Assembly (NCBI RefSeq): GCF_020080835.1
Contig: NC_058162.1
Span: 1,488,001 to 1,552,000, forward strand
Direction: 5' to 3'
DNA: 64,000 nucleotides
From: Cotesia glomerata
Lineage: Eukaryota; Arthropoda; Insecta; Hymenoptera; Braconidae
Shown here: positions 46,201 through 57,208 of the stretch, in pieces
How the letters are laid out: every line of letters starts with the position of its first letter
Position numbering within the stretch: position 1 is the first letter of the stretch
Position numbers and translations under genes: made by a program
The notes under the pieces: model-generated
Told to the model about the DNA's origin: nothing
Database searches by the model: none
What the model saw: only the letters and a program-made list of their open reading frames with translations

Positions 46201-49200
46201 CTATTGTATTTTTTTTTATTGAAAAATTTTTACGTTTTATAAAATGCTACTCATTTGTGCTGCAAATGGATAGAATCAGCAAAGTTTGCCTTACGTAAGT
46301 TTGTTATTGTGTAGAAGAATCTATAAAAATGTAACTATTAAAATTAATTATTTATATTAGACATATCGTGTTACAGATGCCATAAGGGCGTATAAAAATT
46401 ATAATGGCACCCGGGAATTATAAGGGCGTATAATAAAAATCCTATTTTTTTTTCTAAGTCCAAAAAAAATTTTTAGTTCAGAGAAAAAATTTTTTTTTCA
46501 TTTCTGCACGTTTCATGAAAAAATATGTAGTTTCTCAAAAAAATTTTTTTTTCGGAAATCAACGTATTTTTGTATGAAATGTGCAGAAATGCAAAAAAAA
46601 ATTTTTCTCTGAACTAAAAATTTTTTTGGACAGAAAAAAAAATTTTTAGTTCGAAGAAAAATTTTTTTTTTGCATTTCTGCACATTTTATGAAAAAATAT
46701 GGTTTCCTAAAAAAATTTTTATTGTTAATAAAAATTCTATTATTTTTTCTGTCTAAAAAAAATTTATTATACGCCCTCATGGCTTTTCACCGGTACTTTT
46801 TGCCGGTATACGCCCTTATGGCATCTGGAACGCGTTATATTTATTTATAAAATTACAATTACTAGAATTTAATTTCTTCCAGGTAGCTGAAGGCCTTCCA
46901 GGTATTCATAAAGCAGAAATTCTCCAACTTTGCGATGAAGTTGAGAACTTATCACGCCAGTTGGCAGATATGTGTGCTTATGGTCAAGGAAATACGCCAC
47001 GAGCGCAAGAGATCGCCCGACAATTATCACAAAAGCTTTATGAGCTGAAAAATCGTATTCAACAAGCAGTCGTGTCGCGAGTGGTTGAAGATTTTATTGA
47101 CATTACAACACCACTCAAGCAATTTACCGACGCGGTTTTAACTCCCGAAGGTACTCCAGGACGTGAGCAAAATTTCAACGACAAAACTCACGCGCTTCAG
47201 ATCTTTTCAAACCGAGCTGTTAAAACAGCGCGTATGGTAGCTGCTGGTGGTAGCAGTGGCAATAAAAAATTAGCTGAAGCTCTGTTAAACAGCGCTTCTC
47301 AGGTCGAATCATTGACCCCGCAATTGGTCAATGCTGGACGCATCAGAATGAGCTATCCGGAAAGCAAAGCTGCTGATGAGCACTTTGAAAATTTGCGTCA
47401 GCAGTATGCTGAGACGATGCAGCGCACAAGAGCGCTTTGTGATGAAGCCACTGATAGCGCTGATTTTATCCGTACGTCCGAGGAACAAATGCAGAAACAT
47501 ACTTTCCTTTGTGAAGAAGCCATTGCTAAGCAACATCCACAAAAAATGGTTGATAATACCGCTGCTATCGCGCGCTTAGCCAATCGAGTTATTCTTGTCG
47601 CTAAGCAAGAGAGCGACAATAGTGAAGATTTGTCGTTTATTCAACGGGTTAATCAAACTGCTGATGTTCTTCAGCACTGTGTTACTCCCATGGTCCAGGA
47701 TGCTAAAGCCGTCGCTATGAATATCACTGATGGGCCGTCTATTTCACATTGGAGGGAAAGCAATCGTGCTGTAAATATTATTATTTTTTTTGGTAATTAT
47801 TTACAAGTGGGTCAACCCCATTTTGGACAATAACTAAGTGAAAAATTAACATTTTTTAATTTTTTCTTTGATACTGCTTGTTTTTACGGCGCATTTATGA
47901 TAAAAAATGTCGTAAAAGAAAAAAATAAAGATTTCGATAACTTTTTTTATCTTCCGGAAAAAATTGGAAAAAATGTTGGCTCATATTTTTGGATAAAATT
48001 TCTATTTTATCTTTTTTAGATTTTTTTTTTAAAAGTATATAAACGTACAATTTAAAAAAAAATTTGAATATCACAATTTTCTAAAAAATTTGTAAATTTT
48101 TTTGAAAATTTATTAAAATTGTAATAACCAACTTTTTTTTTTTTAATTGTTCATTTTTCTATATATTTAAAAAAAAATATATCAATATTAAAATGGTTGA
48201 CCCCACTTGTAAATATTTACCTTATTTTTTTTTTTTATAATTCAAAATACCAATTATTTAATAATTGTTGTTATTCTTAGCTTTTAAATAGCGTGGGTCA
48301 AGTTCGCAAAGCTTTGCATCCTGATCAAAGAACTTCTCCGGACATTTCGCAACTGCATATTAGCGATGGTATGTTTAATATATTTATTATTTTAATTTTT
48401 ATATTAAACTACTAACGAGTCATTATAATACTATTTTTATTTATAACTTTATAGTAAAATAATTTAAATAATTATAAAATTATTTCAGTGGATAAAGTGC
48501 CCGTACCTCGGCACACTTACTTTACAGATAAAGGTATAATTAATTTTCAAGAATATAATTGTGTTTTTTTACGGAAAATTTTTGATTTTTTTTTAGTTTG
48601 TTAATCATTCAATTTAAGTGATAATTAAAATTTTTTAGTGTACTTTTAAATACCTAAATTTAATGTTTTGATATTCGTAAAAATCATGTCATTCACTCAT
48701 TGTCATGGTAATTTGTTTTATATGTATATTAAGCATAATTAGTTAATCGACGCAGTAATTTTTTATTGCTTAATTTTTTGATGAAATTTTGTTAACTATC
48801 AGTCGGTGAACCTTTGAAGAATCAGCCGTCACCCAGCCACTTGAGCGCGGTCAGCCCGACATTTAATGCTGACAAATCGCAGCATCGTTCCATCAGTCCG
48901 TTGCCTAAATGGGCACGTGGAGGTATTAGAATAGAAAATAAACCCCTATAAATTTATTAAATTCGCTAAAAAAATCGTAGCGACGTAAAAAAAAAAAACG
49001 GAATATTTTTTTTTCTCGAAACATTAACTGTAATTTCTTATCAGGAGATAATCCAGATCTGCTATACCAGGAACTAGCCTCTGACAACAACTTTGAGAAA
49101 ACGGTTCAACCCGGAGGTAATTCAACTCAATAACGAAAGTTAAAAAAAGCCGCCTCAATTATTTCTAAGAAATATTTTTTTTTTTTTAAAAGCTTCGCGG

Positions 49201-51164
49201 ATTGCTCGTCAATATAATTTTTTTAATTCACCCAATTTCATCTCATTCATTTCTTATCAACGCATGTTATAGTTTCTCCCTTTAAAAAAGTTTTGACTGA
49301 TTAAAAAAAAAAATTTAATTGTTTTTTTTAAATGCTGCATGTATTGTCAAGGATGTTACGATAATTACATTGAGGATAAATATGGTAAGATAAAATAACT
49401 TGTTTGAATTTTCAGAGCAAGCTGCATTTTGGTGTTTATGAGTGTTATGCATGATTAAATTTTATCAACCAATTAGAATTTTACTAATTAAAAAAAATTT
49501 TTTTGTTTTTAAGAAATGGCACCACCTAGACCTCCTTTACCAGGGGGAGAGATAGCCCCTCCAAGACCACCACCACCAGAGACTGATGATGAAGACGAGA
49601 TGTTTATGCATGCTCCTCAACCTAATCAACCAATTATGGTATATTTTTTTAATAAATAAAATTTTTAATTATATTTTATACTTATGCAGAAGTTTATTAA
49701 AAATTAAATAATTAATTTTAGATGGCAGCTCATGGTCTTCATCAAGAAGTTCGTCAGTGGTCTAGCAAAGATAATGATATTATTGCTGCTGCTAAAAAAA
49801 TGGCTATTTTGATGGCTCGTCTTTCTGGTTTAGTTCGAGGCGAAGGTGGTAATAAACGTGATTTGATTGCTTGTGCTAAAGCTATTGCTGAAGCATCACA
49901 GGAAGTTACACGTTTAGCTAAAGAATTGGCTCGAGAGTGCACTGATAAGCGTATTCGCACGGTACTTTATTATTTAATCTTCTAAAATTTTTTTATGTTT
50001 ATAAAATATTAAAAAAAAATTTTTTATGTTTATAAAATATTAAAAAAATTTTTTTTATGCTTATAAAATTCTATTATGTTTATAAAATATTGAAAAAAAT
50101 TTTTTTTTTTTTAGAACTTGCTTCAAGTATGTGAAAGAATTCCGACAATAGGAACTCAATTGAAGATTCTATCGACTGTAAAAGCGACAATGCTTGGTGC
50201 TCAAGGTAAATTATTTATTTATTTATTTTAATAAATAATTTTTAATTGAAAAAATAATGCCTTATCATCTAATAAATTAAATAATGTAAATTATCTAGTT
50301 GAACATTAATATATAAATTCCGCGGCTTTTAATTCGTGATCATTATTAAATTTAGCTTAATTGTGAATGAAAAAAAAAATATAACAAATGATTAATTTAA
50401 AATATTAACATTTTAACAAGAAACGGATGAATCTTATTCATGTTAACTTAATTCATTTTCATAATAAATAAACAATGTTTTTTTGTGCATAGAAACGCTC
50501 CCCACCTGGGAAGAACTGATGCTATATGGTAAAAAAGCTGTATATAACGCGTGTTTGCATTCATTTCATATATGCGTGTACATGTTTATTTTTTAATGCA
50601 TGCTCTGAATAAAAAAAAATTACTTCAACTGCATGAATTTATTTATTAAATTTAAAATTTGCGTTAAATATTAAGTATAATATAGGAATTATTAAATTGA
50701 TCTGTTTTGTCTCTTATTCGGTCTCATTGTTTTGCATGCCGGTATTTTTACAGGTGGATTGATTGGAATCAGTAAGTCTTGAAATAATTAACTGATTCGC
50801 TATTTTTATAATTACAAATTTTTTTTTAGAGATTTAAATATTTTAAAATAAAATTTTGCTTTGCAACTTATTTTTTTATTTAAAGCTAAATAATTAGTTA
50901 ATTTAAATAAAAAAATTATTTAGGAAAATTTTAATGATATATTTATGGAAAAAAATTTTTTTATTATTTTACTAATAAATAATTAATTGTCTAGGTACGG
51001 AGGAGGATCAAGAAGCAACTGACATGCTTGTCGGAAACGCGCAAAATCTTATGCAGAGCGTAAAGGAGACAGTAAGAGCTGCCGAGTGTGCAAGTATAAA
51101 GATTCGTACGGCCTCGGGAATGAAACTACGTTGGGTTCGTCGTCAGCCTTGGTACCAATATTAG
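43252..51164 (+). CDS. Vinc: Vinculin
   Basis: Actin- and talin-binding adaptor at cell adhesions. Constitutive exons: 43252-43308, 44711-44818, 44900-45045, 45114-45591, 45720-46193, 46883-47770, 48281-48368, 49514-49638, 49722-49961, 50115-50205, 50995-51164; 954 aa, close to the Drosophila protein. The N-terminus MPVFHTKTIESILEPVAQQ and the helical head repeats are intact. The proline-rich linker is EMAPPRPPLPGGEIAPPRPP. The tail carries ASGMKLRWVRRQPWYQY, the vinculin C-terminal signature. Introns hold family F, G and T-run elements. Six further symmetric phase-1 exons fit between these (listed separately), predicting linker and tail isoforms. Identification is secure; isoform use is inferred. 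Confidence 0.98.
43887..44391. mobile_element. Possible inverted-repeat element with GGGTAGCATT ends (Vinculin intron 1)
   Basis: GGGTAGCATTTAAAAAAAAA at the left and its complement (T-run then AATGCTACCC) at the right bound 505 bp. The inverted repeat is short and partly homopolymer, so the call is tentative. Confidence 0.35.
46370..46833. mobile_element. Family F foldback element (Vinculin intron)
   Basis: Outer ends GATGCCATAAGGGCGTATA and the complement of TATACGCCCTTATGGCATC. Inside lie further inverted blocks, including TTTCTGCACGTTTCATG against CATGAAA-type TATGAAATGTGCAGAAA and the repeated TTTTTAGTTC motif in both senses. The whole could fold on itself. The intron is 46194-46882. 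Confidence 0.7.
47792..48221. mobile_element. Family G inverted-repeat element, complete copy (Vinculin intron)
   Basis: 430 bp with terminal inverted repeats of about 32 bp: GGTAATTATTTACAAGTGGG...at the left and the complement of CCCCACTTGTAAATATTTAC at the right. It starts about 22 bp inside the intron after the exon ending at 47770. A second, interrupted copy is in Rad54. Confidence 0.75.
48489..48533 (+). other. Candidate Vinculin cassette exon, 45 bp
   Basis: Acceptor TATTTCAG and donor AAAG|GTATAA bound 15 codons, phase 1 to 1, reading VDKVPVPRHTYFTDK. Can be skipped or included without changing frame, between the head (exon to 48368) and the proline-rich linker exon (from 49514). Confidence 0.6.
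48803..48922 (+). other. Candidate Vinculin cassette exon, 120 bp
   Basis: Acceptor ACTATCAG, donor GGAG|GTATTA; 40 codons, phase 1 to 1. Encodes a Ser/Pro-rich segment including GEPLKNQPSPSHLSAVSP and SISPLPKWARG, suitable for a flexible, phosphorylatable linker. GC content is raised relative to the flanking introns, which supports real coding use. Confidence 0.65.
49045..49116 (+). other. Candidate Vinculin cassette exon, 72 bp
   Basis: Acceptor TTATCAG, donor GGAG|GTAATT; 24 codons, phase 1 to 1, reading GDNPDLLYQELASDNNFEKT then VQPG. Confidence 0.6.
49352..49384 (+). other. Possible Vinculin micro-exon, 33 bp
   Basis: Donor TATG|GTAAGA is good but the acceptor is a weaker GTCAAG. The 11 codons keep phase 1 to 1 (GCYDNYIEDKY). 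Could be chance. Confidence 0.35.
49985..50095. repeat. Short tandem repeat, about 30-bp unit (Vinculin intron)
   Basis: Three to four imperfect copies of ATTTTTTTATGTTTATAAAA plus a following TATTAAAAAA segment, just after the exon ending at 49961. Confidence 0.7.
50493..50528 (+). other. Candidate Vinculin tail micro-exon, 36 bp
   Basis: Acceptor GTGCATAG, donor TATG|GTAAAA; 12 codons, phase 1 to 1, reading ETLPTWEELMLY. It would insert in the tail helical bundle between ATMLGAQ and the exon beginning TEEDQEATDM. Confidence 0.6.
50754..50771 (+). other. Candidate Vinculin tail micro-exon, 18 bp
   Basis: Acceptor TTTTTACAG, donor ATCA|GTAAGT (near-perfect); 6 codons, phase 1 to 1 (GGLIGI). 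Inserts at the same protein site as the 36-bp micro-exon. Confidence 0.5.
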
Positions 51165-53249
51165 AATATATGATTTAGTTTTATATCTAATTTAAACTAA
51201 GAAATACCCTTGATTTGTTTTGTTGAACTAATGACTAATTACATTAAAAATTTTACTGCCACGTAAAATACTTATTAATTAAAAATTAATTATTTTCTTT
51301 TTTCTGAAGTTTAACAAAAAATTTCTAATATAGTTTTACAATTATTTAATTGTTTATATTTTATTATAACAATTGCGAAGTAATTTAGTTTAATCATTTT
51401 TTTTCGGATGTCAGGGTCCATAACATTAATTATTGTTATTAATACTAATTAATAATTATTCAGTACAATTATGCTTTTAATTACACTTACTTTTGATAGC
51501 ATCATTTAGTATTAAAATGCAATGAGGTCATTTTATTGTTACTAATTATATGGGCATACTGTTGGATTAAAAATTTTTTTAATTAAATTGGGTCAATCTG
51601 TGAGTTAATTCTCAAAATAAAATTTTTAAATATTTAATGGAAATATATCTAAACCCTATTTACAGGCTTGGATTAAATTTTGAAGGTACTGAATTAATAA
51701 AATTAATAAAATTTTATTTTGTAAGTTTTTAAATAATATTTTTGTGCAATCTTTCAATATTTTATAATTATTATATCATATTTTTTGTATGATAATAAAA
51801 AGTATTGGCCTTAATAGTAAATTATTAAAATTTTTCTAAGGCTCAGTGCAATAATAACGTTAGCGATAATTGTAGAATTAAAAAAAGAGAAAAACTTTTT
51901 TTGACGTTTTTTAAAATTTTAATGGTGCTAAAAAATCTTTTAATATTAAAAATAAGAGTGAATAGAATAAAAATTTAGAATACCTGTTTATTTACAAAAC
52001 AAATATAACTGTTGTAATAGTTAGTGTGTTAACTATTTTAATTTTTAAAGACACTGAAGTTAACTAACATTAGAAATTTTTTTATAATTTTATAGCAATT
52101 TAATTGTTATGAAATAAAATTTAAGAAACAAATTCTATAAGTGAAAATTAAAAAAAAAAAAAACATTATTTAAAGCATTTTTTTAATGATGCTGAAATTA
52201 AAAGACATTGTCAATTTTTTGGACTTTTATATGAAAATTATGTTAGCAGACATTTTATAATTTTAAGTATTTTTTATAATACTAAAGTTAGCCGACATTT
52301 TCAATTTAAAAATTTTGTTTCATTTATTAAATTAAAGCTAAAAAATATTTTTTAAAAAATGCACTTATTGTTTTTCAAGTTTTTAACACATGCAATTTTT
52401 AAAAAAAATTCTTTTGCAATAATTTATTCAATAAAAAAAATTCTAAACATTTTTAGATGTCGGCTAACTTAATTTTCATGAATTATTTTAATAAATAAAT
52501 TATGTCAAAGAAAATGAGAAAAAAAAATTGACATTTAGAAAATTAAAAAAATTAAAAATCCAATTTTTTAGAAATAATTTTTCGGAGCAAATTTATTTAT
52601 TAAAAAAAAAAAATTGTCAAGCGACTGCTAACTTTAATGTCATGACTTTTATAACATTTAAATCACGATAACAAAATTTTAATAAAAAAATTACAAGTGA
52701 ACATTTTTAAGAAATATTTTTTTTTATTGTTGATTTGTTATAAAAATTAAAAAAATTGACAGCTGTTTGCTAACTTCAGTATCATTTTTTAAACAAAAAT
52801 TAACAGCTGTTAGCTAACTTCAGTATCATTAAATAAAAATGTATTGTTATTGACATTTAAATAAAAATGTAACAAACCATTTCGTAACCATTTTAATAAA
52901 TAATTTTTGTGAATTATAATTGTATATTTTATTTCAAACATAAAACCTGCAATAAGAATATGTTTAAAAAATAAAATGACAGATTTTTTTCTTTATCAAC
53001 GTAAGGTACGACATTATATACTGCGCAGCACATAAGTATAGAGTAGATCTCTGATTAATGAGCGCACTATGGTGTATTTTGTGTATTTATTATCAGTAAG
53101 AAGATTAATTTTTCGATTATTGTGATAATTATTATAAAATAACAAATTATGTAAAGCTACGCCTCACTTTTTTAATTATATTTATTGATCAATTTAAAAT
53201 AAATTAAATTTAATAAAAAATGATAAAAATAAATTAATAAATTGACACA
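51165..53249. other. Vinculin 3' UTR and repeat-filled spacer
   Basis: After about 0.9 kb of AT-rich presumed 3' UTR and spacer, 52050-52840 is a pile of family C, A and B elements. The last 400 bp before the Rabenosyn-5 start is AT-rich with no clear motif. Confidence 0.45.
52231..52643 (+). mobile_element. Family A element interrupted by a family B element
   Basis: The A copy is flanked by identical gacttttat duplicates (52222-52230, 52644-52652). The B copy inside (52276-52479, minus) begins ATAATACTAAAGTTAGCCGA and ends with the complement of ATGAAAATTAAGTTAGCCGA. Its flanks gtatttttt and gaattattt match at 7 of 9. The surrounding DNA (52055-52221, 52653-52840) is family C-like. Confidence 0.85.
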
Positions 53250-56051
53250 ATGGCTGAAAATGTCCCAATTCTAGAAGGATTTTTATGTCCAGTATGTATG
53301 ACAGATTTCAAAAAACCATGTCAATTAACAAAACATTTTGAAGAAGATCATAATGATGATCCGGAAATATTAAAATCGCTCAAAGGTAATTTTTATCTTT
53401 TAAATCAATGAAGGTAATAAATTTTAAAAGGTTACGAATGACAAATGTCAAAAAAAAAATATTTGAATGATAAATTTATTATAATTTATTTTTGTACAGA
53501 TCTTTTTGGAAAAGCCAAGAAGAAAATTCTTAAACAAGATGAAATTCCCAACAATTTTTCTCAAAACCTGCCAATTCGAGAAAAACAGCAGAGTCCGGAG
53601 ATTAATTGGGGTCCTCAAGATATTGGAGCTACTAAATCTTACACAGTTTACTTTCGAGATATTAGGAATGCCAAACTAGAAAGATACTCAACGGAAACAA
53701 ACAAACTTTTAATAAGATTAGACAAATTGTTGTTGAATTTGCCGTCAGATCCAGTTGACCGGAAAAGTATTTACAATTATAAAAAAATGAATCATAAAAA
53801 TACTCTATATATCAAATTACATTTATAAGTAAGTAATTTAAATTTAAATTTATTGTTTTAGTTCACGAAAGGAATATTGTACATTGGATTGACGACAAGG
53901 ATGTTAAATTATGTCCAAACTGTGCACGTAGTTTTCATTTAGCTAGACGAAAACATCACTGCCGTTTATGTGGTGCTGTAATGTGTCATGATTGTACTGA
54001 ATTTCTATCTCTTATTGATGCCCGTAAGTTATTTTAAATGTTATTTCATGATTTTTAGAATGATGATAAGTTTTTAGGCTTCATTCGAAAATTCTCTATC
54101 TCTAGATACATAATTAAGAAATGATCTTGTATCTTGTAAACTATTGACATTTTTAAAGATATAAGCTCATCCCGATGTTACATTCATCAAGACCTTTCAT
54201 TTGAGTACCCACATCAATTTTTCATATATTTTATATATTTATATATATTATGTATATGTATATATGAAAAATATATCAAAAATGCATGTGGGTACTCAAA
54301 TGAAAGCTCTTGATGAGTGTAACATCGGGATGAGCTTATATCTTGAAAAACATCAATAATTAAGAAATGACCTTGTATCTTGTAAACTATTGACATTTTT
54401 AAAGATATAAGCTCATCCCGATGTTACATTCATCAAGACCTTTCATTTGAGTACCCACATCAATTTTTCATATATTTTATATATTTATATATATTATGTA
54501 TATGTATATATGAAAAATATATCAAAAATGCATGTGGGTACTCAAATGAAAGCTCTTGATGAGTGTAACATCGGGATGAGCTTATATCTTGAAAAACATC
54601 AATAATTAAGAAATGACCTTGTATCTTGTCAACTACTGACATTTTTAAAGATACAACCTCATCTAGATGTTACACTCATCAAGACCTTTCATTTGAGTAC
54701 CCACATCAATTTTTCATATATTTCATATATTTATATATATATGTATATATGTATCTATGAAAAATATATCAAAAATGCATGTGGGTACTCAAATGAAATC
54801 TCTTGATGAGTATAACATCAAGATGAGCTTATATCTTTAAAAATATCAATAATTGACAAAGTACAGTGCAATTTAACCAAAGTCATTATTTAATAAAGCA
54901 AAATTCATTTATTTACAATTTACAAGTCACGGCAGTCACATAGTGACTGCAAAATTGCTAGTTATTTTAATAATTATTAGCAATAATTGTAAAATAAATT
55001 TTTCAGGTAAAATGACCAGCCCGATATCAGTAGATGATTCAGCAGTGTCTCCAACTTCATCAGAGTCTCCATTGGCAGATAGAATCATCCGAGCAGGAAT
55101 AGGACTTTCAAAACTAGCACGTTCTCCCTCAAGTGGAAGTCTCAACAGTGTTTTATCACTTGTGAATGATCGAGCAGGTGGTGAACAGTATTTCCGATTA
55201 TGTTTCCACTGTAAAAATCTTTTAGATGCGCGTGAAAAGTTGAAAGTAAGACACCTTAGCAAACCAATTATTTCAAAATTCTATGAAACGATGAGAACTT
55301 ACATGGAAGAAGCGATGCGTTTTATGACAATGTACAACAAAATGTGGGAATCATTGTCTAAAGGAGAAATGACGTATGATTTACGCGATGCACAAATATT
55401 GAGGATTAAAATCGCTAAAGTTGGAGAAAATGTTGATAATATAAGTAAAAAAATTCTCGCGATCGGAACGACAGATATTGACAATCCTCCTCAAGGTCAA
55501 GCTCTGAAACTTCATCAGATGATTCGTGCCTCAGCTATGATATTTCTTAAGGAACAATTGTTGACTATTCCTTCGCTGCCGTCAGAAGAAGAGTACCTTG
55601 CTTTGCAAGAAAGTCGCCGGCAGAAAATAGAAGAAAGGATTGCTTATGAAAGGCAATTAGAAATTGAGGAAACTCTTAAAGAAAGACGCAGAGATTATAA
55701 AGTAGATCATAAAAACTCACAAAACATTACACCAGTTAAAAATAATGAGGTAAAATTAATTAATTGATTTTTTTTTTCAATTAATCAAAATAATTTTAAT
55801 TAATTAATTTATTTATTTATTATAACTTGTAGGCTTTAATGGAGACATCTCAAGGCTGGACACCCTCTGGAGCTGTAGCTATACTTCCTTCGGCCTCGAT
55901 TGACCCAATTATCGAACAAATGAGTAATTTACGATCGTATATAAAACAAGCTAAAGCAGAATGTAAATTTGATGAAGTAGCTACGTTGGAAAGTAATTTA
56001 CGGGAACTTCAAAGCGCTTATTTTGCTATGAAACAAAGCAATGATGGTTAA
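53250..56051 (+). CDS. Rbsn-5: Rabenosyn-5, endosomal FYVE-domain Rab effector
   Basis: Early-endosome tether that binds PI3P and Rab5/Rab4. Exons: 53250-53385, 53500-53766, 53862-54023, 55007-55749, 55833-56051; 508 aa, near the insect length. A C2H2 finger lies at residues 13-34 (C-x2-C-x12-H-x4-H). The FYVE domain begins about residue 143 (WIDDKDVKLCPNC), with core RRKHHCRLCG and MCHDC. The last Cys pair (RLCFHC) comes about 70 residues later, after a Ser/Pro-rich insert, as in human Rabenosyn. Coiled-coil Rab-binding helices follow: ESRRQKIEERIAYERQLEIE and the C-terminal PIIEQMSNLRSYIKQAKAEC. The FYVE domain is split by a 1-kb intron occupied by a family H hairpin array. Confidence 0.95.
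54066..54930. mobile_element. Family H hairpin element, three tandem hairpins (Rbsn-5 intron)
   Basis: Hairpin units at about 54142-54355, 54389-54603 and 54634-54853. The first two are almost identical with a 246-bp period, so the duplication is recent. Orientation is opposite to the copy at 60545. The right outer flank includes GCAGTCAC/GTGACTGC, itself palindromic (about 54925-54950). Confidence 0.8.
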
Positions 56052-56703
56052 AAATATATTTATTTTTAATTGTGCATATTCAAGGCCAGTTTTTCAATTC
56101 GAGATAAAATTTTATCCAGGATAAAATTATTATTGCCAGTATATCTATAAATATAAAATATATAGATATATTTTAAAAGTGGATAAAATTTTATCCTGGT
56201 TTGAAAAACTGACCCTCAGATTTATATTTTAGTTTTAATATACAGTAAATTCTCAATAAAGTTACCACTGTTTTAACTTTTCCTAAGTCATTTAGATTAA
56301 AAAAGAAACAACTCTCTAACTTTATTAAGAATTTCATACTGATAATATAACTGAAAAATTATTCACAGGTAATTTAAAAAAAAGAAATTTTTTATTCTGA
56401 TTTTTAATTGCTTACAATGCTTTGATAAAGTAATAAAATTTATTGAAATATATAAAAATAAAATCTTAGAATTTTAAAATTAAATTAGATTTTTTACAAC
56501 TCTTAATTGGATTTAAGTTACTATTTTTTTGTACAATACTCAATTTATTCTGCAAATTTGTTAATTTAAATTTTAATTATTTTTCAACACAGTTTTATTA
56601 TTAATATTGTTATTGTAAAATTTATTTATTTTATTAATATATTTAATATACACTATTTATATTCATTTTAATATATCTACATTTATTTATTTTTTTTACC
56701 ACA

Positions 56704-56945
56704 TCGATACTTCCATTCTAATACGTCGTATCCCACATTTAGAAAATTTTACGGACGGTAAAAACAGTTGATTTTTAATTTTTAACATTGATTAAATGGG
56801 ATTAAACGGATGAAAATATTTATTTAAAAATAGTTATTAAATTATTTGACTTTTAAATTTTTAATTTAACTTGCATAATAGTGTTGTGATTCTATTCTTC
56901 AAAAACATTTTGTGAGATACGACGTATTAGAATGACAGTATCGAT
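56704..56945. mobile_element. 242-bp element with 35-bp terminal inverted repeats
   Basis: The left arm ATCGATACTTCCATTCTAAT continues CGTCGTATCCCACA; the right arm is its complement with about three mismatches. The interior is AT-rich and non-coding. Confidence 0.7.
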
Positions 56946-56972
56946 ATTCAAAATATTCTTCAAGTATTTAAG

Positions 56973-57176
56973 ATAAAAGACCCAATTATTGACACTTGCA
57001 ATTTTATTATAATTAAAAAGAAAAAAACAAATTAACTCTAATAAATTAATAAATATAATTTTTGAATTATAAATTTTAAAATAATTAATTTTTTGATCAA
57101 CATTTAATTTTTTTTTTATTAGAATAAAATTGAAAGTGTCAAACAACTAGGCCAATGTCAATAACTAGGTCTTTTA
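56973..57176. mobile_element. Family D inverted-repeat element, second copy
   Basis: Ends AAAAGACCCAATTATTGACA and the complement of TGTCAATAACTAGGTCTTTT. The interior matches the copy at 35876-36083. Confidence 0.65.
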
Positions 57177-57208
57177 ATTTAATTAATTAATTTATTATTA
57201 TTACCCAC

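Larger units (their letters stand above)
56052..57208. other. Rbsn-5 / tube convergent spacer with three inverted-repeat elements
   Basis: Contains 56086-56217 (ends CAGTTTTTCAA... with mirrored GATAAAATTTTATCC), 56704-56945 (ends ATCGATACTTCCATTCTAAT and the complement of ATTAGAATGACAGTATCGAT) and the family D copy 56973-57176. No gene seen. Confidence 0.6.

Noticed and set aside
47309..47619. Antisense and offset frames in Vinculin
   Set aside because: Shadows of the 296-codon Vinculin exon.
23316..54642. 60-codon frames such as those at 23316, 54214 and 54460
   Set aside because: They lie entirely within family H hairpins and recur with the repeat.
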